Shown: positions 57,872 through 64,000 of the stretch, piece by piece | Layout of the letters: every line of letters begins with the position of its first letter | Position numbering within the stretch: position 1 is the first letter of the stretch | Source of the DNA: Agrobacterium sp. AGB01 | GTDB taxonomy: Bacteria > Pseudomonadota > Alphaproteobacteria > Rhizobiales > Rhizobiaceae | Assembly (NCBI RefSeq): GCF_014851585.1 | Contig: NZ_JACVAB010000001.1 | Location: 1 to 64,000, forward strand | Direction of reading: 5' to 3' | DNA: 64,000 bases | The notes under the pieces: model-generated | Databases searched by the model: none | What the model was told of the DNA's origin: nothing | What the model saw: only the letters and a program-made list of their open reading frames with translations | Translations under genes and position numbers: made by a program

Positions 57872-59407
57872 TTAGCCCAGTTTTGCAAGGGCTTTCTTCT
57901 CCCGCCGGCGCTGCACAGACGAGGGAATGTTCATCGCTTCACGATATTTCGCGACTGTTCTGCGAGCCAATTCGACCCCGCCTTGCTTCAGATTGTCCAC
58001 AATGTCATCATCGGAGAGAACGGCATCGGGCGTCTCCTGAGAGATCATCACTTTTATGCGATGACGCACAGCTTCGGCCGAATGGCTGTCGCCTCCTTCC
58101 ACGGCACCAATGGAAACCGTGAAGAAATATTTCAGCTCGAACATGCCGCGCGGTGTCAGCATATATTTTTTTGACGTGACGCGGCTGACGGTCGATTCAT
58201 GCATTTTGATCGCATCCGCCACGGTCTTGAGATTGAGAGGGCGAAGGTGGTCAACACCATGCATCAGGAACGCATCCTGCTGCCTAACAATTTCGCTGGC
58301 AACCTTCATAATTGTCTTGGCGCGTTGGTCGAGGCTTCTTGTCAACCAGTTTGCATTTTGAAGGCATTCGGACAAAAATCCTTCGTCCTCGCCCTTACGG
58401 GCGGGCAGGCGCGAAATCTGCGCATAGTAGGACTGATTGACCAGAACACGCGGCAATGCGTCGGGATTGAGTTCCACAAGCCATGTTCCATCAGGTGTTT
58501 CCCGAACGATCACGTCAGGCACGATCGTTTCTGAAACAGAGGCTTCAAAGCCGGAGCCGGGACGCGGGTTGAGTGCACGAATTTCGCCAAGCATGTCGAG
58601 GAGGTCTTCCTCATCCACACCGCAGAGCTTTTTCAGGGTTACAAAATCTCGCTTTGCCAGCAGCTCCAGATTGCCGACTAACGCCTGCATGGCGGGGTCA
58701 AACCGGTCTTTTTGTCGAAGCTGTATCGCCAGGCACTCACTTAAAGAACGGGCGAAGATCCCGGGGGGATCGAGCGTTTGCAAGGCGGCAACGATACGTT
58801 CGATATCCTGCGCATCCTTGCCCAGACGCTCAGCCGTCTCGGACACGGTATCGGCGTGGATGTAGCCGGTCTCATCCAGCTGATCCACAAGGATTTCGGC
58901 AATTACCCGCGAAGTGGCATCCTGCAAAATGAACGGCACTTGCTGGTTGATGTAATCCCGCAAATTGGTTTTTGCCGCGACGAAGTCGTCAAGGTCATAA
59001 GCCTCGCCGCTATCATTGCCTGGCATCGATTTCCATTGATCGGCCAGTTCAGGGGCATCCGCCTTGCGCTGGTTACCATCATCCGGAAATACGTTTTCGA
59101 AACTGGTATCGAGCTGTTCACCAAGCCCAGTGCTGCGTTCGTTGTACCACTCATCCTGATCGGCAGCATGTGTGTCTGAAGGCTCAAAATCCCGCTCGGC
59201 AACACCAAAACTGTCTTCGGGGATGTCACTGCTCACGCCCTCATCACCTGCTGCAAATTCAAGCAGCGGGTTCTTTTCGACTTCCTGCGCAATAAATTGT
59301 TCCAACTCGCCATAGGTCATCTGAAGCAACTGGATTGATTGCATCAGCTGTGGCGTCATGACGAGCGATTGGCTTTGACGCAGAAAAAGGCTGGCGGATA
59401 ATGCCAT
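57872..59407 (-). CDS. rpoN: RNA polymerase sigma-54 factor
   Basis: This 511-residue sigma factor recognises -24/-12 promoters and needs enhancer-binding activators. Region I is Gln/Leu-rich (LFLRQSQSLVMTPQLMQSIQLL, in two parts), region II acidic, and region III holds core and DNA binding with the RpoN box ARRTVAKYREAMNIPSS. ATG at 59407 (MALSASLFL) is chosen by homology; GGGGAG is 13 bases upstream, rather far. It lies downstream of lptB, typical of proteobacteria. Confidence 0.97.
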   Translation of the reverse strand: MALSASLFLRQSQSLVMTPQLMQSIQLLQMTYGELEQFIAQEVEKNPLLEFAAGDEGVSSDIPEDSFGVAERDFEPSDTHAADQDEWYNERSTGLGEQLDTSFENVFPDDGNQRKADAPELADQWKSMPGNDSGEAYDLDDFVAAKTNLRDYINQQVPFILQDATSRVIAEILVDQLDETGYIHADTVSETAERLGKDAQDIERIVAALQTLDPPGIFARSLSECLAIQLRQKDRFDPAMQALVGNLELLAKRDFVTLKKLCGVDEEDLLDMLGEIRALNPRPGSGFEASVSETIVPDVIVRETPDGTWLVELNPDALPRVLVNQSYYAQISRLPARKGEDEGFLSECLQNANWLTRSLDQRAKTIMKVASEIVRQQDAFLMHGVDHLRPLNLKTVADAIKMHESTVSRVTSKKYMLTPRGMFELKYFFTVSIGAVEGGDSHSAEAVRHRIKVMISQETPDAVLSDDDIVDNLKQGGVELARRTVAKYREAMNIPSSVQRRREKKALAKLG

Positions 59408-59561
59408 GACGGACGCGAAACTCCCCTTCAACGCCTTCCTGACCGCTTTTTTTAAGGTTGGCGGTGAATGAAATAGCACTTGGCCCAAAAATTGCTTTTT
59501 TATGAGATTTGGTCAAGCACAACAGGAGCGTCTAAAGGAAGATTCTTTCGCCAATGAGCGA

Positions 59562-60371
59562 TTACAGGCTAAAATTATCTCCGAGATAAAGCCTGCGCAC
59601 GTCGGGATTGTTCACAATATCGGTCGCGCGACCGTGGGTGAGAACCTCACCGGCATGAATAATGTAAGCCCGGTCAATCAGTCCCAGCGTCTCACGCACA
59701 TTGTGATCGGTGATGAGAACGCCAATGCCACGTGCCGTCAAATGCCGCACAAGGTTCTGGATGTCACTCACAGAAATAGGATCGACACCGGCAAATGGTT
59801 CGTCGAGCAGCATGAAGGTTGGGTCTGTGGCAAGCGCACGTGCAATTTCAAGACGTCGGCGTTCACCACCCGACAATGCAACTGCCGGCGACTTGCGCAG
59901 ATGCGCAATGTGGAACTCTTCCAACAGTTCGTTGAGCTTAGTATCGCGTTTCTTGCGATCCTTCTCGTGCACTTCCAGAACGGCAAGAATATTATCCTCG
60001 ACCGTCAGGCCGCGGAAAATCGAGGCTTCCTGTGGCAGGTAGCCAACGCCAAGGCGGGCGCGGCGGTACATCGGCATTCCCGTCACGTCATTGCCATTGA
60101 TGGCAATACGCCCGGAATCAACCGGCACAAGGCCAGTGATCATGTAAAAACAGGTTGTCTTGCCCGCACCGTTGGGTCCAAGCAGGCCCACGGCCTCGCC
60201 ACGGCGCACCACAAGGGAAACCCCATTCACTACCCGGCGGGTGTTGTAGGTTTTCGACAGGCTGTGCGCGATCAGTGTGCCTTCGTAACGGCTTTTATCC
60301 CCTGAGAGATTGAGGGGGTTGCCGGGCGTGGCTTTGTCGGAGAACAGGCGAGATAGAGAAGGAATTTTCAC
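59562..60371 (-). CDS. lptB: Lipopolysaccharide export ABC ATPase LptB
   Basis: This ATPase of about 269 residues powers LPS transport from the inner membrane through LptFGC-A-DE. Motifs: Walker A GPNGAGKTT, signature LSGGERRR, Walker B MLLDEPFAGVD, switch His in ITDHNVRETL. The N-terminus is extended by about 30 residues relative to E. coli. The start is non-ATG: GTG at 60371 or TTG at 60377. It begins within 10 bases of the lptA stop. lptF, lptG and lptD are not in the window. Confidence 0.96.
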   Translation of the reverse strand: MKIPSLSRLFSDKATPGNPLNLSGDKSRYEGTLIAHSLSKTYNTRRVVNGVSLVVRRGEAVGLLGPNGAGKTTCFYMITGLVPVDSGRIAINGNDVTGMPMYRRARLGVGYLPQEASIFRGLTVEDNILAVLEVHEKDRKKRDTKLNELLEEFHIAHLRKSPAVALSGGERRRLEIARALATDPTFMLLDEPFAGVDPISVSDIQNLVRHLTARGIGVLITDHNVRETLGLIDRAYIIHAGEVLTHGRATDIVNNPDVRRLYLGDNFSL

Positions 60372-60380
60372 GAGCAATTC

Positions 60381-60944
60381 TTATGGCTGTTTTTTCTGTG
60401 ATTTCGGGTCGAGCAAAATGCGAACCGGCCCACCACAGCTGTCCAGCTTTGCCTGTCCGGTGTTCATAAACACCGTCAGCTTACAGCCGGTGAAAACGTT
60501 TTTGCCTTCAGATAGCACCACCTGCTTGCCCGACAGGATAAAGGTCTGGGCTGCCATGTCGAACTCGCCATGATCGGCCGTTGCTTCCTGTGTGCCGGAA
60601 TTCAGGTACACCGTGTTATCGACGAAAATCTTTTCGATATCGGCATTACCGCTGGTGAGCGACGATCCTTCACCCTTGTAAAGCACGGTCATCTTGCCGG
60701 CCTTCAAGGTTGTAGTTCCCTGAACAACTTTCACATTGCCTGTGAAGTAGGCTTTGCGCTCCTGGTCCTGAATTTCCAACTGATCGCTTTCAATGGCAAT
60801 CGGTTGGTCGTTGGAGAGCTTCAGCCCCTCCATCTGGCTCGTTGTGTTTTGCGCGGAGGCAGTTCCTGCCAGCGTCAAAACCGCAGCCGAGCCGGACAGC
60901 AGCGCGAGGATTGGGAAAATCGAACAACGTAAGGATCGTGACAT
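60381..60944 (-). CDS. lptA: Lipopolysaccharide transport periplasmic protein LptA
   Basis: This 187-residue protein has a signal peptide (cut near TASAQ, residue 32) and an OstA/LptA beta-jellyroll (SDQLEIQDQERKAYFTGNV in part, TTLKAGKMTVLY, ATADHGEFDMAAQTFILSG). It forms the periplasmic bridge for LPS. It has two Cys (CKL, SCGG) near the C-terminus. It lies 12 bases after lptC and three to nine before lptB. Confidence 0.95.
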   Translation of the reverse strand: MSRSLRCSIFPILALLSGSAAVLTLAGTASAQNTTSQMEGLKLSNDQPIAIESDQLEIQDQERKAYFTGNVKVVQGTTTLKAGKMTVLYKGEGSSLTSGNADIEKIFVDNTVYLNSGTQEATADHGEFDMAAQTFILSGKQVVLSEGKNVFTGCKLTVFMNTGQAKLDSCGGPVRILLDPKSQKKQP

Positions 60945-60956
60945 CGGGTCGGGCTT

Positions 60957-61622
60957 TCAATTTTCAGCTTGTTGTATGGTCGATGCAGCGAGCCGTGCCC
61001 GAACCTGCCCCGAAAAAATTATTGTTCTGCCATTATCTGCGATCTGCATGCTTTGTGCAACAATCGAACCATCTTTGGTAGTAATGTCTACCGCTTCACT
61101 CGTTTGCATCTTGCCAGCACGCAAATCAACATCTGCAGATTGGAATTTTGCCTTGATGCCGTTGGTCATATTGATCTCGAACGGCGCAGTCATTTGCATC
61201 TTGTTGGTGTTGCGGTCAAACACGCCGCCGCTTGCTGTTACCTTAGCCACAATATCGTTCATGGGAACGGCGGCAAGCACATTTTCAAGTGTCATCAAAT
61301 TTGGGCTGGCAATGTCCTGCAAGGCACGATCGGCGGTCATCGAATAGGCGATACCATCATCATTTCGACCCGCAACAGCCGGTTTTTCCATGACGATCTT
61401 GCCGTTTTCAATCGTCGCGCTCTCTACCGATACGTCAGCTGGCCACCAGGCCTTTATCAGCGACACACCAATAAAAACCATGGAAATCAGCAGAGCAGCA
61501 GCCGGAAGAATGATTTTCAGCCGGCGAACGCGCGAAGAATGTCGCATAGCAGTGCCATAGGCTGCGCCACCATCGGTGGGCACAGACGCAAGTGCTGGCG
61601 ATTCGCGTAGCTTGTCGAGCAT
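60957..61622 (-). CDS. lptC: LPS export complex protein LptC
   Basis: This 221-residue protein has a cytoplasmic N-terminus, one transmembrane helix (about 36-57) and a periplasmic LptC domain (RAGKMQTSEAVDITTKDGSI is its recognisable strand pair). It takes LPS from LptBFG and passes it to LptA. TAAGGA abuts the ATG. First gene of lptC-lptA-lptB, divergent from sppA. Confidence 0.93.
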   Translation of the reverse strand: MLDKLRESPALASVPTDGGAAYGTAMRHSSRVRRLKIILPAAALLISMVFIGVSLIKAWWPADVSVESATIENGKIVMEKPAVAGRNDDGIAYSMTADRALQDIASPNLMTLENVLAAVPMNDIVAKVTASGGVFDRNTNKMQMTAPFEINMTNGIKAKFQSADVDLRAGKMQTSEAVDITTKDGSIVAQSMQIADNGRTIIFSGQVRARLAASTIQQAEN

Positions 61623-61871
61623 TCCTTAGATGTCCCGGGTAAAAGCGGACAGGATACCATAAATCCGGGTCGGCCTTTGTGTTTCAACGTTTGTCTTTGG
61701 CATGTGCGAAAGGTTCTGCCAATATGGTTTTTTATGCGTGCCATACAAGTAGGGCGTGATTTTTACCGAAAACAGGCTTTTTTATTTGTTTCCCGTGAGC
61801 GGCAATATAAAACCGGCTGTAACGCAAATAGTGTTAAGCCTTCGCTAGACCTCATCAAGGGACGTGAAAAA

Positions 61872-62825
61872 ATGGATCGCATGGCAATCGCTGACAGGCG
61901 GCAATTACGCCGTAAGTTGACATTCTGGCGTGTTGCAGCGGTACTTCTTCTTATAGCAGCCTGCTTTACCGCATATCGCATGGTTTACACTCCAAGCTCA
62001 AAATCCGGCTCGGCGCATGTTGCCCGTGTTGAGATTTCCGGTTTGATTCGTGACGATACGGAACTGCTGGAACGGCTGGACAAGATTGCCAAGAGCGACA
62101 ATGCCAAGGCGCTTATCGTTTCCATTTCCTCGCCCGGCGGCACGACCTATGGCGGCGAACGCATCTTCAAGGCAATTCGGGCCGTGTCTGACAAGAAGCC
62201 GGTTGTCGCTGACGTCCGTACTCTTGCAGCATCTGCTGGTTACATGATCGCCAGTGCCGGTGACGTTATCGTCGCTGGTGAAACATCGATCACCGGTTCC
62301 ATCGGCGTTATTTTCCAGTATCCACAGGTAGGCCCACTTCTTGATAAGCTCGGCGTGTCCTTGCAGGAAATCAAATCGACGCCGTTGAAGGCGGAGCCGT
62401 CACCGTTCCATGAGCCGCCTGAAGAGGCGAAAACCATGATCCGAAGCATGATCATGGATACCTATGACTGGTTTGTTGATCTGGTTGCCGATCGTCGCAA
62501 ACTGCCCCGCGAGGAGGTTCTGAAACTCGCAGATGGCTCGATCTTTACCGGTCGGCAGGCGCTGGCCGTGAAGCTGGTGGACCGTTTGGGGGGGGACGAA
62601 GAGATTCGCGCTTACCTTAAAGAGCGTGGTATAGACGAGAATCTGCCGGTCGCTGACTGGCGCGCGCCGTCATCATCCACGCCATTTTCACTTCTCGGGT
62701 TGGCAAAAGTTGCCAGAATGCTCGGATATGAGGATTTTCTGCCACTTGCAGGGGCTGCAAGCGAGGCAACCGACAAGTTGTTTCTTGACGGTCTCGTTTC
62801 GGTTTGGCAGGTTGAGCCACACTAA
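61872..62825 (+). CDS. sppA: Signal peptide peptidase SppA, short form
   Basis: This 317-residue inner-membrane serine protease has one N-terminal transmembrane helix (about 19-38) and a single S49 domain. The Ser-Lys dyad is S121 ([11 protein letters not shown]) and K173 ([11 protein letters not shown]). It degrades cleaved signal peptides or lipoprotein leftovers. ATG at 61872 fits homologues; the frame is open 195 bases further upstream without a ribosome site. ihfB follows after 26 bases. Confidence 0.95.
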   Translation: MDRMAIADRRQLRRKLTFWRVAAVLLLIAACFTAYRMVYTPSSKSGSAHVARVEISGLIRDDTELLERLDKIAKSDNAKALIVSISSPGGTTYGGERIFKAIRAVSDKKPVVADVRTLAASAGYMIASAGDVIVAGETSITGSIGVIFQYPQVGPLLDKLGVSLQEIKSTPLKAEPSPFHEPPEEAKTMIRSMIMDTYDWFVDLVADRRKLPREEVLKLADGSIFTGRQALAVKLVDRLGGDEEIRAYLKERGIDENLPVADWRAPSSSTPFSLLGLAKVARMLGYEDFLPLAGAASEATDKLFLDGLVSVWQVEPH

Positions 62826-62851
62826 AAAGCCAATTCTTTCAGGGGGCCGTC

Positions 62852-63163
62852 GTGATTAAGTCTGAACTGGTGCAGATTGTTGCTGCGCGTAATCCGCACC
62901 TTTATCACCGCGACGTGGAAAACATCGTCAACGCGGTTCTTGACGAAATCACGGATGCTCTGGCGGGTGGTAACCGCGTTGAACTGCGTGGCTTCGGCGC
63001 CTTCTCGGTTAAAAACCGTCCTTCTCGTTCCGGTCGCAACCCACGTACAGGTGAATCCGTTTTCGTTGAAGAAAAGTGGGTTCCTTTCTTTAAAACCGGC
63101 AAGGAACTGCGTGAACGCCTGAACCCTGGTATGGGCGATGTCGAGGACGACGACGAAGATTGA
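62852..63163 (+). CDS. ihfB: Integration host factor beta subunit
   Basis: This 103-residue HU/IHF-family protein bends DNA with IHF-alpha. It starts with GTG ([17 protein letters not shown]) after AGGGGG and contains the DNA-binding arm [20 protein letters not shown] and the acidic tail typical of alphaproteobacteria. It lies between sppA and lapA. IHF also assists sigma-54 promoters, whose sigma factor gene is 3.5 kb away. Confidence 0.97.
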   Translation: MIKSELVQIVAARNPHLYHRDVENIVNAVLDEITDALAGGNRVELRGFGAFSVKNRPSRSGRNPRTGESVFVEEKWVPFFKTGKELRERLNPGMGDVEDDDED

Positions 63164-63233
63164 GTTTGTGAGGATGCCGCTGGATGGTTTCATCCTTTGC
63201 GCATCGTGATGAAAAGCATGAACGGAGTATCCC

Positions 63234-63581
63234 ATGTCGAAAAAGATCATCAACCTTCTGGTTTTGGTTCCGCTGGGTATCGTGCTGATCGTCCTGTCCG
63301 TTGCCAATCGCCAGTCGGTTACGCTGGCGCTTAATCCGTTCCGGCCGGAAGACAGCGTTTTGTCTTTCTCCGCACCGTTTTTTGTTTTCCTGTTTCTCGC
63401 CGTTATTTTCGGTATTCTCGTAGGCTCGGCGGCAACCTGGGTCACACAGGGCAAACATCGCAAGCGTGCGCGTGTTGAGGCGAAGGAAGCCAATCGTTGG
63501 CATGCCGAAGCGGACCGCCAGAAGGCTGTCGCCGCCCGCGCAACCGTCGTTCATTCAGACGCCCAGCTGCCAGCCAAGTGA
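63234..63581 (+). CDS. lapA: LapA-domain inner-membrane protein (DUF1049)
   Basis: This 115-residue protein has two transmembrane helices (about residues 5-25 and 42-65) and a basic cytoplasmic helix rich in Arg, Lys and Ala. Layout and position after ihfB fit LapA-like proteins (lipopolysaccharide assembly protein A; E. coli LapA works with LapB to control LpxC), but no LapB (TPR) gene follows, so the role is uncertain. GGAG precedes the ATG. Confidence 0.85.
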   Translation: MSKKIINLLVLVPLGIVLIVLSVANRQSVTLALNPFRPEDSVLSFSAPFFVFLFLAVIFGILVGSAATWVTQGKHRKRARVEAKEANRWHAEADRQKAVAARATVVHSDAQLPAK

Positions 63582-63694
63582 ACGCTGGCGCGAGTTAACG
63601 CCTTTTCTATCGCTGTTTTTCGTGCAATCGCGCTGAGGCCTTTGCCACGCGCCACACTGATGCTATTGGCTTTGCCAAGACAAAATAGCCTGAA

Positions 63695-64000
63695 ATGGGA
63701 AAACTTCCGTTGAAGAAAAAAGATAACCGGTCCGGTGGCAAGAACTTTGCCGGACAGGATAAAAAACAATCCCGCCCGGTCCGCCCGGAAAAATCCGCAT
63801 CCTCCAGGGAGCGCGGGCAAACGCAGCGCCGCCAGGAGGACACTCGGCCTGCCAGACCCGCTGTGGCGCCAAAAGACAAGATTGCGCAAAAGGATGTTGC
63901 TGCTGCATCCGCGGCACCCATCCCGCAGCGTAGCCTGATGAACCGCACCGGTGAACGCCCTGTAGAACAGGTGCCGGTCATTCTGGAATCGACCGGTGCC
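63695..64000 (+). CDS. N-terminal part of a probable SAM-dependent (rRNA) methyltransferase
   Basis: Only the first 102 codons are present; the gene runs off the window. Residues 1-75 are highly charged (Lys, Arg, Gln) and Ala/Pro-rich, probably disordered and RNA-binding. The segment QVPVILESTGA at the end resembles the start of class I SAM-dependent methyltransferases of the RlmI type in Rhizobiales. The gene assignment rests on that short segment and is tentative. In many relatives trpF follows lapA, so this position differs. Confidence 0.45.
   Translation, partial: MGKLPLKKKDNRSGGKNFAGQDKKQSRPVRPEKSASSRERGQTQRRQEDTRPARPAVAPKDKIAQKDVAAASAAPIPQRSLMNRTGERPVEQVPVILESTGA

Noticed and set aside
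56776-58122. Plus-strand open frame of 448 codons
   Set aside because: It runs antisense through ptsN, hpf and the end of rpoN and has no family features.

Overview
The window looks like a chromosomal segment of an alphaproteobacterium of the order Hyphomicrobiales (Rhizobiales), most likely Rhizobiaceae or Brucellaceae. This rests on gene content and order (infC-rpmI-rplT beside a pheS-linked kinase-like gene and pheST; hemW-rdgB-rph facing hrcA-grpE; lptC-lptA-lptB-rpoN-hpf-ptsN facing sppA-ihfB-lapA), on an Irr-type iron control element in front of an mbfA-type ferritin/exporter gene, and on rhizobial protein families (BTLCP peptidase, DUF1127-like small protein). I saw no rRNA, tRNA, CRISPR array, insertion sequence or prophage.

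Layout. 1-5.7 kb: guaA, an MTA/SAH-type nucleosidase, a 55-residue DUF1127-like gene, an ArsC-like reductase, a YbaK deacylase and an M29 aminopeptidase. 5.7-22.8 kb is accessory-like: an EamA exporter with an orphan MarR-type palindrome, a GntR/enolase-superfamily pair, xseA, a GT-C/GT2/GtrA glycosylation cluster, and several small regulator-enzyme units (GlxA-type AraC with a cysteine hydrolase, LysR with an aldo/keto reductase, AraC with an EamA exporter). 22.8-29 kb: translation genes pheT, pheS, rplT, rpmI and infC (probable ATT start).

29-44.8 kb is again accessory: alpha/beta hydrolase, BTLCP peptidase, TetR/RidA with three operators, ABC-F ATPase, MbfA with an Irr box, group III truncated haemoglobin, phosphoketolase and a TRAP solute-binding protein flanking an FNR/FixK box, a membrane AraC regulator with a secreted hydrolase, XRE-cupin/GNAT, and a GNAT/nitrilase pair. 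44.8-64 kb is mainly core: lepA, GH25 lysozyme lipoprotein, hemW-rdgB-rph, hrcA-grpE, ptsN-hpf-rpoN, lptBAC, sppA-ihfB-lapA, and the 5' end of a probable rRNA methyltransferase.

No single large new system stands out. The most interesting content is regulatory: perfect operators (GntR, LysR, TetR, MarR-like), an Irr box, and an FNR/FixK box placed to drive two divergent genes. Next come the three-gene glycan cluster, the kinase-like gene coupled to pheS, and an orphan TRAP binding protein. All functions come from reading motifs by eye; no database search was run.
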